Assembly: GCA_964412895.1 (NCBI GenBank)
Contig: CAYPQK010000060.1
Span: 1 to 20,435, forward strand
From: CALMRE01 sp964412895
GTDB lineage: Bacteria; UBP6; UBA1177; JAKLFG01
Direction: 5' to 3'
DNA: 20,435 nucleotides
Within the stretch, counting starts at the first letter, position 1, and each line of letters begins with the position of its first letter. The notes below the pieces were generated by a model, which was given only the letters and a program-made list of their open reading frames with translations, had not been told where the DNA came from and searched no databases. Positions 1 to 7,566 of the stretch are shown here, piece after piece. Position numbers and translations under genes: made by a program.

Positions 1-1255
1 CAGTAACACCACACGCCCCGCCCGTTTCAAGCGAGGAGCACCCGTCAACGATCGTCCGAAGTTCACTTATCGTCGGCAGGCGCCATCCGGCATAACCGGC
101 GTATTCTTCAGAATTTAATGTCGTGTTGCAGTATGTCGCGGCGGCACCCCACATGAGAGATTTCTCGACGATGGGGTCTTGCCACATAAGGTTTGTCCCT
201 AGATCAGTCCAAGTAAGTACCACCACATCATCGTCCACCGGCACATCATCCGTCAGAATAACATCATCGTCATTCATCGGCAATGATCCCTCTACGCACC
301 GCACATAAAATGCCCCTGTTTTGTAGCTGTCACCGGGATGCGCTTGATTGAAGCCAATAGACCACGCTTTTTGATTGTCGTTGGTCGATTCCGACAGAGA
401 CCAGATGTATTCCGTATCAGCAAAAACCGAGTAGTAACCCGTGGTGTTATTCGCGCAACCTCCACACGAAGTCTGGCAAGTTGACTCAAGACATTCGTTA
501 GTTACACCGCAGGCACCCCCCGTTTCGGTATCCGGACAATTGATTATCAGGCCACGCAGTTCGTCAATCGTCGGCAATCTGCCGCCCATCACCTCGCAAT
601 ACGCCTTCGCATCGTCCCAATTCATTTCCAGCGTTGAAATATAAGACCAACAAAGGGTTTCGTGTTCGTTGGGAAAGTCGCCGCCACACAATGTGGTATC
701 CCCATCCGGCACCACATCATCCTCAACTACTATCACATCCTCATCCCCCTCCGGCTCCTCGTAATCCTCATCCGGCACAAGACACTCGCCGCAATAATCC
801 ACATCCGGCTCCTCATCCACCGCATCCTCATCCACCACCACCGAATCATCTGGCTGAACATCTATATCATCCGGGCCCGGATCGGTGTGCTCACACCACG
901 CATCCCCCGCCGACTCAACACATTGACAGAGCGGCCCGCAGTCAACACAGTGCTCCGACTGCACGAACTCTCCGCCCGTGCATACCATCACCCACTGACT
1001 CTCACACCTCTTCTCCCCCTCCTCACACAACAGCAGATCATCGTCGGTAATTACCTCGTCGGTATCAATCGCCGCGTCGGCATCGAGCGCCTGCAACGCC
1101 TCCACCAGATCGCCGATATCCACCCGCGCCGGATGATCACACCCGATGAACGCGAACAACATTATTATATATATGGCGATCCGCCATCCTTCCAGCCCCT
1201 TGTCAACGGGGCTTTGACGGGATTTGTAAATCGGTAGGATTTTTCTATTATTCAT
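1..1255 (-). CDS. Lipoprotein with two Lcl (DUF1566) domains, C-terminus cut by window edge
   Basis: The frame is open from the ATG at 1253-1255 to the left edge (about 418 residues seen). The start has GGGG about 8 bases upstream and overlaps the stop of the PEGA gene by one base (TGATG), which suggests translational coupling. A hydrophobic stretch ends in FAFIGC with Cys39, a lipoprotein signal, so an exported, lipid-anchored protein is likely. Next come a short Cys-rich part (residues 75-125) and a linker of Asp, Glu and Val (125-190). Two Lcl/DUF1566 domains follow, near 195-315 and from about 350, each with the signature RLPT-I-x-ELR and a later GGACGVT. The second is cut by the edge. 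Lcl domains are common in surface proteins of Gram-negative bacteria, but the ligand is unknown. The first 700 bases look more AT-rich than the genes to the right. Confidence 0.88.
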   Translation of the reverse strand, partial: MNNRKILPIYKSRQSPVDKGLEGWRIAIYIIMLFAFIGCDHPARVDIGDLVEALQALDADAAIDTDEVITDDDLLLCEEGEKRCESQWVMVCTGGEFVQSEHCVDCGPLCQCVESAGDAWCEHTDPGPDDIDVQPDDSVVVDEDAVDEEPDVDYCGECLVPDEDYEEPEGDEDVIVVEDDVVPDGDTTLCGGDFPNEHETLCWSYISTLEMNWDDAKAYCEVMGGRLPTIDELRGLIINCPDTETGGACGVTNECLESTCQTSCGGCANNTTGYYSVFADTEYIWSLSESTNDNQKAWSIGFNQAHPGDSYKTGAFYVRCVEGSLPMNDDDVILTDDVPVDDDVVVLTWTDLGTNLMWQDPIVEKSLMWGAAATYCNTTLNSEEYAGYAGWRLPTISELRTIVDGCSSLETGGACGVT

Positions 1256-2226
1256 CAAAATTCCCCTTTCCACCCGATATAGACGCCGCCCGGGGTCACT
1301 GTCGCCTGCACCGGGACCTCTTCGGTGAGACACATGAGCACGATGCCGGTCACCATCGCCGCGCCCCCCACCGCGAACATCGCGATGCCGGCGGTCTCGA
1401 GGTCTTCGGCCTGCTGGTAGACCTTGTCGGTCTTGCGCTGATACGCGTCGACGCTGAACGACGGCTTGAGCATCTCTTTGGCGACCGTCGCGGGGGAAGT
1501 GAGGGTGTCGTACTCGTCGAATTTGTCGATGGCCGCCACCGCGAGTCCGGTGCCGCCGATGGCGATGAGCATACCGGCGCCGAGTATCCCCGCCCCGTGG
1601 TAGAGGTAGGGACGGCGCTTGGCGGGGGGCTCTTTCATCGCCGCGAACTCTTTGGACTTGTCGTGTCCATCGGCCGCCACCGCGTCGAGTTCCCCTTTGA
1701 GGGTGGCGCGCACCTCCTGCGTCTCGTTCTCTTTGAGCGCGAGGTCGGCCTCGTATTTGTCGGTGTCCGATATGATGACGGCGAGTTTTTTACTGCACAG
1801 CGGGACGGTGAAACTGCCGGGTGCTTTGCCCACCGCGACGCCGTCGACGATGACGGGGGCGTCGACCGCGTTGCCGCCGCCGTCCTCCGATATCACCGAA
1901 AGGCCCGCCTTACGGCTTTCGGGAACTATCTCGATGCGCCGCTCTTCGCCGCGTTTCACGGCGAATTCGAGCCCTTTCTGGAGATGGCACGGCGACGATA
2001 TCATCACGCGGTGGAGTCCCGGCGGGACGCGCATGGTGACGGGGGTGACGCCCACCGGTTTGCGGTCTATCTCGACCGACAGGCCGTCGGGGATGGTGCC
2101 GACGGTGATCATGGCGAAGTTAGACTCCGTAGCGTTGATGGTCGGATCGTCGCTTCCCTTCTCCTCCCCGGCCGCGAGCGGGAACGCCAAGAGGAAAAGC
2201 ATCAGCACCAGAAACGCGTTACGCAT
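1255..2226 (-). CDS. PEGA-domain membrane protein
   Basis: A 323-residue exported protein of unknown function. The start at 2224-2226 is chosen because AGGGGGG lies just upstream and a signal peptide begins at once (MRNAFLVLML, cleavage near residue 20). An upstream in-frame ATG at 2361 would translate through a hairpin repeat and is rejected. Residues 40-102 and 108-176 look like two PEGA modules, small beta-rich domains: the first has the typical run IPDGLSVEIDRKPVGVTP, with a Pro-Pro-Gly turn. Residues 211-232 and 278-300 are predicted membrane segments rich in Gly and Ala. PEGA domains are extracytoplasmic modules often found in proteins with envelope links. It has its own promoter and is coupled to the Lcl lipoprotein downstream. 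The family call is firm; the role is not known. Confidence 0.85.
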   Translation of the reverse strand: MRNAFLVLMLFLLAFPLAAGEEKGSDDPTINATESNFAMITVGTIPDGLSVEIDRKPVGVTPVTMRVPPGLHRVMISSPCHLQKGLEFAVKRGEERRIEIVPESRKAGLSVISEDGGGNAVDAPVIVDGVAVGKAPGSFTVPLCSKKLAVIISDTDKYEADLALKENETQEVRATLKGELDAVAADGHDKSKEFAAMKEPPAKRRPYLYHGAGILGAGMLIAIGGTGLAVAAIDKFDEYDTLTSPATVAKEMLKPSFSVDAYQRKTDKVYQQAEDLETAGIAMFAVGGAAMVTGIVLMCLTEEVPVQATVTPGGVYIGWKGEF

Positions 2227-2258
2227 GGGACCCCCCTCATTCAACGAAAAGATGAAGA

Positions 2259-2287
2259 ATAATAACAGAGGGAAATGGGAAAGGCAA
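2259..2287 (-). promoter_or_regulatory. Predicted sigma70-type promoter of the PEGA gene
   Basis: On the minus strand TTGCCT (2282-2287) and TATTAT (2259-2264) are separated by 17 bases. Transcription would begin roughly 25 bases before the PEGA start codon. The -10 box matches the consensus at 5 of 6 positions and the -35 box at 4 of 6. Read by eye only. Confidence 0.5.
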
Positions 2288-2302
2288 GGGAAATACCAAT
2301 AC

Positions 2303-2391
2303 CTCCTTCTCCCTGTGGAGGGAGAAGGAAGGGATGAGGGTCTGTGAGAGAACACCCTCACCTCGGTCCTCTCCCTAAACAGGGCGAGGAA
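2303..2391. repeat. Inverted pair of REP-like intergenic hairpin repeats
   Basis: This stretch between the exbB-like gene and the PEGA promoter holds three nested palindromes. The first is a perfect 10-bp stem at 2305-2314/2319-2328 with loop GTGG. The second is TGAGGGT (2335-2341) facing ACCCTCA (2354-2360). The third is a 9-bp stem with one mismatch at 2368-2376/2381-2389 with loop AAAC. Each half reads ACCCTCA, about ten bases, then CTCTCCC or TTCTCCC with its hairpin. The halves point away from each other. The CCCTCA...CTCTCCC pattern resembles dispersed REP-like elements of many Gram-negative genomes. The hairpins could also end or protect the exbB transcript, but there is no T-run. Confidence 0.7.
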
Positions 2392-2401
2392 GTAAAAGGT
2401 A

Positions 2402-2995
2402 TTATTTTTTCTCCAAATACGCGAGCAACCGTTCGGTGGCGAATTCGATCTCGCCGGCGGCGCGGTCGGCGCGGTAGAGGATGTAGCGGTAGACGATGAG
2501 CGACGGTATGGCCACCGACAGTCCGGCGGCGGTGGTCAGAAGCGCCTCCCAGATGCCCGATGCGAGGACGAGCGGGTTGCCTCCCATGTCGGAGAAGCGG
2601 GTGAATATCTTGATCATCCCGAAGACGGTGCCGAGCAGTCCCAACAGCGGCGAGATGGTCGCCATGACGCCGGGAATGGTGACCCAGCGGTAGATGGAAC
2701 TGCCGAGCCGTTTGGCGTGGATGCCGGTCATCCGCGCGGTATCGGCCGCCGCGTCGTCTGAAAGGACCTGCCGCATGAGCTGCGACAGGAAATCGTCGCG
2801 CTTTTGCGTTTCGGCGAGCATCGTTTCGCGCGTCCCGGTCTTCGCGATGTGGAGGTAGAGCTCCAGACTCGGGGTCACCCGCGACGGGCGAAGCGCCCAG
2901 AGCCGCTCGAACAGCGCCGCGAGGCTGATAATGGAACAGAGGAAGATGGGATACATCAGTATCCCGCCTTTCTCCATGATCTCGGCGAATGTCAT
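2402..2995 (-). CDS. MotA/TolQ/ExbB family proton channel protein
   Basis: A 197-residue inner-membrane protein of the ExbB/TolQ type, at the short end of family size. It would form the proton-conducting pentamer that energises an outer-membrane or periplasmic partner. There are three membrane segments, near residues 12-32, 108-130 and 150-172. The family signature GLLGTVFGMI is at 119-128. The last helix has EALLTTAAGL (150-159), keeping the conserved Glu and Thr residues linked to proton passage. The start overlaps the stop of the upstream lipoprotein gene (ATGA at 2992-2995), a sign of coupled translation. No ExbD/TolR or TonB partner gene lies next to it in this window. The family is certain; whether it acts as ExbB, TolQ or an Agl-like motor subunit cannot be told. 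Confidence 0.92.
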   Translation of the reverse strand: MTFAEIMEKGGILMYPIFLCSIISLAALFERLWALRPSRVTPSLELYLHIAKTGTRETMLAETQKRDDFLSQLMRQVLSDDAAADTARMTGIHAKRLGSSIYRWVTIPGVMATISPLLGLLGTVFGMIKIFTRFSDMGGNPLVLASGIWEALLTTAAGLSVAIPSLIVYRYILYRADRAAGEIEFATERLLAYLEKK

Positions 2996-4452
2996 GGCGC
3001 GGGGCAGTCTATCTGGATGGTACAGTCGTAGCCGGTGAACTGGTCGCCGCTGTTCAAGGTAAGCGCTTCAAATTCGGTGACCCAGTCGGGATTCTGCGGA
3101 TCGCAGTAGGTCTGGCTCGCGTGCGGTTCGTTGGCGCAGACGACCGAATGGAGACCACTGCACTGCGTCGCGTCGGGCCAGTCGACACAGCCGGAGACGA
3201 CGGTGAGGACCACACCGGGATAGATGCAGTTGCAGGCAAGGCCGGAAACATCGCTGTCGGGCATCGCGGTGTCGGTCGTATCGTCGGGAACGATATCGTC
3301 GGTGGCGATGTCGTCGGGGGTAATGTCGTCGGGCACCGCCTCATCGACGCAGAGGCAGTTCTCGCAGTTCTGGTCGGGCAGGCAGTCGTCCTTTTTCTCG
3401 CATTCCTCGGGCAGGGTGATGACGCCGTCGCCGCAGACCGATTCTTTGACGCACCGGCAGTTCTTGCACTCTTCATCGCCCGCGCAGTCGGCGGTGAACT
3501 CGCACTCTTCGTTGAGGTCTATGGTGCCGTTGCCGCAGGTAAGGAGGCGGCAGGCGCAGTCGACGCATTCATAGGACGACGGATCGGCCTCGGAACAGTC
3601 GGTCGGCGCTTCGCACTCTTCCGACGCATCCAGAGCGCCGTCGCCGCATACGGCGCCCATCTCGACGCAGACGCAGGCGCTGCATTCGTATCCTGTGGCA
3701 CAGCCGTAGGCGGCCGAGCCGGGATCGCACTGTTCGTTGCCCGAAAGGACCGCGTCGCCGCAGCAGCCGCACCGGATGCATTCGAACTGGTGGGCGGGAT
3801 ACAGGTCTAGGCAGTCGGGGGTCGTATCGCACATCTTTTCATGCAGGACCGCTTCGCCGTTGCAGGTGTAGGGGTCGTTCTGGAGCGGCATGAACCAGCC
3901 GGCGAAGGGGCTGAAGTGCTTTATCTGCGCGGTCATCATGATCGGATCGCCCGCCATGATGGGATCGCCCGCCATGATCGGGTCGCCCGCCATGATCGGG
4001 TCGCCCGCCATGATCGGATCGCCCGCCATGATCGGATCGCCCGCGTTCTCCCGGCCGTAATGCCACGCGCCGTCGCGCATCGTCCCGATGACCAGCCGCG
4101 TGTCGGCGGGATAGGTCATATCCTTGTCGGCATGGGACTTTATCGACAGCTGGATGTCGGCCGTGAACTGCAGGCCGTCGGGACCGAGTTCATAGATATA
4201 TTCGAGCAGGCTTCCGGCGGCGGGATAGCCGTCCGTGGTCTTCTTGACGATGGTGATCTCGACATCCGCCTCTAGAGCGCCCGCCGGGATGACCAGCGTC
4301 GCGTCGCCCGATCCGAGCGTCACGGTGCCGCCGTCGGCCGCCGTCACCTGCTTGCTGGTCCGTTCGACCTCTTTCGATGTCTTCTTCTTGTCGCAGGCGG
4401 TCGCGGCAAGCGCAATGATAAGCAGTACACATACGAGTACCTTTCTGGTCAT
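2992..4452 (-). CDS. Cys-rich surface lipoprotein with ZU5-like domain and AGDPIM repeats
   Basis: A 486-residue predicted lipoprotein of unknown function. The start has GAGGGAGGGG upstream, and a lipoprotein signal ends at LAATAC with Cys20. Residues 36-105 form a ZU5-like beta domain with the motif IPAGAL. Six exact hexapeptides AGDPIM occupy about 137-172. Then come four Cys-rich units of about 35 residues (231-373), each starting CGDG or CGNG, followed by an acidic EEC or EQC and a C-x2-C-x-C end, the pattern of the Myxococcus cysteine-rich repeat. An Asp/Pro/Thr linker (375-403) leads to a C-terminal domain with eight or so Cys residues. The N-terminal third is paralogous to the next gene upstream (4517-7483). 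Its stop overlaps the exbB-like start. A perfect TATAAT at 4471-4476 could be an internal -10 box, but I see no -35 partner. Confidence 0.9.
   Translation of the reverse strand: MTRKVLVCVLLIIALAATACDKKKTSKEVERTSKQVTAADGGTVTLGSGDATLVIPAGALEADVEITIVKKTTDGYPAAGSLLEYIYELGPDGLQFTADIQLSIKSHADKDMTYPADTRLVIGTMRDGAWHYGRENAGDPIMAGDPIMAGDPIMAGDPIMAGDPIMAGDPIMMTAQIKHFSPFAGWFMPLQNDPYTCNGEAVLHEKMCDTTPDCLDLYPAHQFECIRCGCCGDAVLSGNEQCDPGSAAYGCATGYECSACVCVEMGAVCGDGALDASEECEAPTDCSEADPSSYECVDCACRLLTCGNGTIDLNEECEFTADCAGDEECKNCRCVKESVCGDGVITLPEECEKKDDCLPDQNCENCLCVDEAVPDDITPDDIATDDIVPDDTTDTAMPDSDVSGLACNCIYPGVVLTVVSGCVDWPDATQCSGLHSVVCANEPHASQTYCDPQNPDWVTEFEALTLNSGDQFTGYDCTIQIDCPAP
3937..4044 (-). repeat. 18-bp in-frame minisatellite, 6 copies (AGDPIM)
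   Basis: Six uninterrupted copies of an 18-base unit, on the plus strand catgatcggatcgcccgc, with only single-base variants (gatcgggtc in units 3 and 4, gatggg in unit 2). The unit length is a multiple of three, so gain or loss of copies would keep the reading frame. Most units carry closely spaced GATC sites. The same unit occurs at 6962-7087 in the neighbouring paralogue. Confidence 0.95.
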
Positions 4453-4516
4453 GTTCCCCTCCCTCTACATATTATATATGATGGTTATCAGCGGGATCGA
4501 AAAGCATCGGCTGCCG

Positions 4517-7483
4517 TCAGGGCATCGGGATATCGCTGTCGGGATAGCCGGAATCGTCGTCGGGCTGTTCCATGATCTCGTCGATCTGGCCGTTGCAGTT
4601 GTCGTCGATACCGTTTTCCAGTATCTCTTCGGCGCCCGGATAGATGTCGCCGTCGTTCGGCGCGCAGTCGCAGCGGTCGCCGTGACCGTCGTTGTCGGTG
4701 TCGTTGCCGCAGGCTTCACAGACGAAATGTTTGTAGTCGTCGTCGCAGTAGGTGAGATACCACGCCGGGTGTTCAGCATAGATGTTGACCGCAGTGCACT
4801 CCTCCCCGTCCCCGCTGTACGGCTGGCCCGAAGCCCAGTCGCGGAAGGTCGGCTGTTCCCACGGGTTGACCCAGTAGTAGCTGTCCCGGTCCCAGTCGTA
4901 GGTCAGGCCGATCCAATAGGAGGTCTCGCCGCCGAACTGGTCGGCCGCCGTCTGATAGACCCACTCGTTCTCGGCCGCGTCGTTGATGACCACCGGGGTA
5001 TAGCCGTAGGGGCACTCGTTGTTGTAGTAGTAATTCGAGTAGAAGAAGAGATAGGCGCCGCCGTTGTAGGTATAGACCCAGTCGCCGTCGCCGCAGACGC
5101 TCTCATATTGATCCGGCATCGGGCCTTGCGGTCCCTCCAGATCACCGCCCTGACCTTCCATCCCGAACACACCGATCTCGCCGCCGCCGAAATATTCATC
5201 GATGGCGCCGTTGCAGTTGTCGTCGCGGCCGTTGCACTCCTCCCCCGCGTTGGGATAGACCATGTCGTTGGTCGGCGCGCAGTCGCACAGATCGCCCCAG
5301 CCGTCGTAGTCGATATCTTCCTGATCGGGGTTGGCTATCTCGGGACAATTGTCGTTGTAACTATCGGCATAGCCGTCCTTGTCGGCATCAGCCTCGCGCC
5401 ACACCCCTTCGCCGTTGAACAGCACATATCCTTCCATGCACTCTTCGCAGGTGGCACCGGTCCACGGTTCGTAACAGTCGCAGTCGGTACCGTTGGGAGC
5501 GCCGCCATTGTTGCAGTAGATGTATTCGCCGGAACAGTTCTCGGCGGTTATCCCCTCGCCGTCGCACATATCGTCGCGGGTGGAGAGGTTTTTGTCGTCG
5601 CACGGGGAACCGTAGACCGCGCCGAGGTCGGCCGGGCAGGCGGCGTCGTCGCCGATGCAGTTCTCAGGCGCGTCGCAGACGGTGGCCGAAGCACGGCAGA
5701 TCACGGTGTCGGCCTTGAAAGCGTCGACCGGGCACTGGGCGGTGCCGTCGCAAAGCTCGGCGATGTCGCAGAGGCCGGCGGAGGCGCGGCATTCGACGGT
5801 GGTCGCCTTGAGGGTGTCGGCCGGGCACTGGGCGGTACCGTCGCAAAGCTCGGCTATGTCGCAGTCGCCAGCCGAGGCGCGGCATTCGGTACCCGCGTCG
5901 GTCAGTTCGTCGGCCGGGCACACCTTCGTGGTGCCGTCGCACACTTCGGCGATATCGCAACCGCCGACCGCGTCGCGGCAGACGGCGTCAAGGGCAAGCA
6001 CTTCGTCGGTCGGGCAGGCGGCGTCCATGCCGCCGCACACTTCGACCGCGTCACAGCCGCCGGCAGCCGGTCCGCATTCGAAGCCGAGCGCGCGGCGCTG
6101 ATCGGCCGGGCAGGAGTCGTTCGCGCCGTCGCAGTATTCGGGCAGGTCGCACAGGCCCGCCTCGCCGCGGCAGAGGGTCTGGGCGTCGTATTTCATATCG
6201 GCCGGACAGGTGGGAGCGTCGCCGGTGCAGTATTCGGGGGCGTCGCAGGCGGCGGCCGCATCGCGGCAGACGACGGCCGAGGAGACCCAGTTGGGCAGAC
6301 ATTCGCCGTCGGTGCCGTCGCAGGTGTCGGGATCGTCGCAGACATCGTTAGCGCTCGACCCGCAGGGGGTGTTCGCGGCCACGGGGGGATGTTCACAGAT
6401 ATAGCCGCCGGTCGACTCGACACAGAGATCGCCGGTGCATTCTTTATTGTCGTAGCAGTCCATCGGCATCGCATTGAAGAACTGGTGTTCCCCGCAGACG
6501 CCCGCCGCGTCGCACTTGTCGACGCCGTTGCAGTAGAGGCCGTCGTCGCAGAGTTTGCCGTTGATGACGGCGCCGGTATCATCGGTGCAGGAGTTCACGC
6601 AGTAGAGGCCGCTGGCGGTGAAAGGCTGGTCGCACACGCAGGCCGGTTCGCCCTGCAGCACTTCGCAGACGCCGTGACCCGAACAGGTCACCCCGGCGCA
6701 GGGATCGACCAGCACATCTTCGTCGACCGGAGCGACGAAATCGTCGGTCGGTTCGGCCTCGACGGTGTCGTTGTCGACCGGCTCCGCCTCGACGGTGTCC
6801 TTGTCGGCCGGCTTGGCGTCGTCGACCTCTTCGTCGATCGTATCGTCGGTCGCCTCGTCGATATCCTCAAGGATGTCGTCGTCGTTTTCCGGGAGTATCT
6901 CCTGCATATAGAGAGTGAAGTCGGTGAAGTGGCCGACCTGCGAGGTCATTTCGGTACCCTGCATGATCGGATCGCCCGCCATGATCGGGTCGCCCGCCAT
7001 GATCGGGTCGCCCGCCATGACCGGATCGCCCGCCATGATCGGATCGCCCGCCATGATCGGATCGCCCGCCATGACCGGATCGCCCGAATGGCGGTTCTCC
7101 CACTTGCCGTTGCGGTATATCGAGGTGGTCAGCCGCCGTCCATCCGGAACGGTCGTCGTCTCGGTCGCCTTGATGGTGAGCGTCACCGGCTCCTTGAATT
7201 TGAGCCCCGACGGTTCGCACCGGACCACATCGCTGACGACATTCTTTTCGTCGGGATAGCCGCTCTTCTTGATGAGCGTTATGGTGATGAAGGTGTCTTC
7301 GGAAAGGGCGCCGGCCGGGATGTCCATCTTAACGGAACCCGATTCCGATTCCACGGTGCCGCCTTCGGCCGCCGATACCTTCGCCTGAACCGTCTCTACC
7401 ACATCGTCCTTGGCCTCTTCGCCGCAGGAGACGAACATGAACAAGGACAACGCGATGACCACCGACAAAATCATGGATCTCAT
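4517..7483 (-). CDS. Large modular surface lipoprotein: ZU5-like, EGF, disintegrin-like, TSP3, MopE and C-type lectin modules
   Basis: A 988-residue predicted lipoprotein, probably a surface adhesin. The start at 7481-7483 follows AGGGAG; an in-frame ATG 33 bases upstream lies in the -10 box and is rejected. The lipobox ends at FVSC with Cys20. In order: ZU5-like domain (35-107); seven GDPIM/GDPVM hexapeptides (133-174); Asp/Glu linker (193-257); EGF-like module (261-295); Cys-rich spacer; seven disintegrin-like units of 31-32 residues (406-627) of pattern CR-x4-6-CD-x2-E-x-C-x-G...CPAD; second EGF-like module (655-683); thrombospondin type 3 stretch (698-740); MopE-type motif (733-765); C-type lectin-like domain (802-925) with WIGL, DWASGQP and a late FVCE; second MopE-type motif (935-970). 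The lectin domain lacks a clear WND calcium motif, so sugar binding is uncertain. A strong promoter lies upstream. Confidence 0.92.
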   Translation of the reverse strand: MRSMILSVVIALSLFMFVSCGEEAKDDVVETVQAKVSAAEGGTVESESGSVKMDIPAGALSEDTFITITLIKKSGYPDEKNVVSDVVRCEPSGLKFKEPVTLTIKATETTTVPDGRRLTTSIYRNGKWENRHSGDPVMAGDPIMAGDPIMAGDPVMAGDPIMAGDPIMAGDPIMQGTEMTSQVGHFTDFTLYMQEILPENDDDILEDIDEATDDTIDEEVDDAKPADKDTVEAEPVDNDTVEAEPTDDFVAPVDEDVLVDPCAGVTCSGHGVCEVLQGEPACVCDQPFTASGLYCVNSCTDDTGAVINGKLCDDGLYCNGVDKCDAAGVCGEHQFFNAMPMDCYDNKECTGDLCVESTGGYICEHPPVAANTPCGSSANDVCDDPDTCDGTDGECLPNWVSSAVVCRDAAAACDAPEYCTGDAPTCPADMKYDAQTLCRGEAGLCDLPEYCDGANDSCPADQRRALGFECGPAAGGCDAVEVCGGMDAACPTDEVLALDAVCRDAVGGCDIAEVCDGTTKVCPADELTDAGTECRASAGDCDIAELCDGTAQCPADTLKATTVECRASAGLCDIAELCDGTAQCPVDAFKADTVICRASATVCDAPENCIGDDAACPADLGAVYGSPCDDKNLSTRDDMCDGEGITAENCSGEYIYCNNGGAPNGTDCDCYEPWTGATCEECMEGYVLFNGEGVWREADADKDGYADSYNDNCPEIANPDQEDIDYDGWGDLCDCAPTNDMVYPNAGEECNGRDDNCNGAIDEYFGGGEIGVFGMEGQGGDLEGPQGPMPDQYESVCGDGDWVYTYNGGAYLFFYSNYYYNNECPYGYTPVVINDAAENEWVYQTAADQFGGETSYWIGLTYDWDRDSYYWVNPWEQPTFRDWASGQPYSGDGEECTAVNIYAEHPAWYLTYCDDDYKHFVCEACGNDTDNDGHGDRCDCAPNDGDIYPGAEEILENGIDDNCNGQIDEIMEQPDDDSGYPDSDIPMP
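5603..6268 (-). repeat. Seven tandem disintegrin-like coding repeats (about 93-96 bp)
   Basis: The coding DNA holds seven consecutive units, each giving about 31-32 residues with six conserved Cys-related positions. Two adjacent units are almost identical in DNA: the 44 bases at 5728-5771 recur at 5821-5864 with two changes, an exact offset of 93 bases. That points to recent tandem duplication inside an older array. Confidence 0.8.
6962..7087 (-). repeat. 18-bp in-frame minisatellite, 7 copies (AGDPIM/AGDPVM)
   Basis: Seven copies of the same 18-base unit seen at 3937-4044. Units 4 and 7 carry catgaccgg, changing Ile to Val, and the last unit ends in cga rather than cgc. The two arrays are direct repeats in the same orientation about 3 kb apart, so recombination between them could delete or fuse the two lipoprotein genes. 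Confidence 0.95.
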
Positions 7484-7514
7484 GTGATGCTCCCTCAAAT
7501 GGTGAACTCGCGGC

Positions 7515-7543
7515 ATTCTATACTAATGGAATAATAAAGTCAA
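7515..7543 (-). promoter_or_regulatory. Strong sigma70-type promoter of the surface lipoprotein operon
   Basis: On the minus strand TTGACT (7538-7543) and TAGAAT (7515-7520) are 17 bases apart, each matching the consensus at 5 of 6 positions. Transcription would start near 7508, about 25 bases before the chosen ATG. It should drive the large lipoprotein, its paralogue and the exbB-like gene apart from the deformylase upstream. Confidence 0.65.
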
Positions 7544-7566
7544 CGGCGGGCGGCTGTTTTTTTAGA

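Noticed and set aside
634..1237. Short plus-strand frames rich in His, Pro and Ile
   Set aside because: They are the complement of the Asp/Glu/Val linker of the Lcl lipoprotein.
3937..4044. CRISPR array
   Set aside because: The 18-bp units are back to back without spacers and encode AGDPIM in frame inside a gene.
4235..7534. Open frame of 1099 codons on the plus strand
   Set aside because: It is antisense to two well-supported lipoprotein genes with signal peptides, ribosome-binding sites and domains. Its product is low-complexity Val/Ala/Gly/Arg with repeats that merely mirror the 18-bp arrays. GC-biased codon use opens this frame.
7544..7566. Intrinsic terminator after the deformylase gene
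   Set aside because: The GC-rich bases there do not form a good stem, and the run of A/T lies on the wrong side for the minus-strand transcript.
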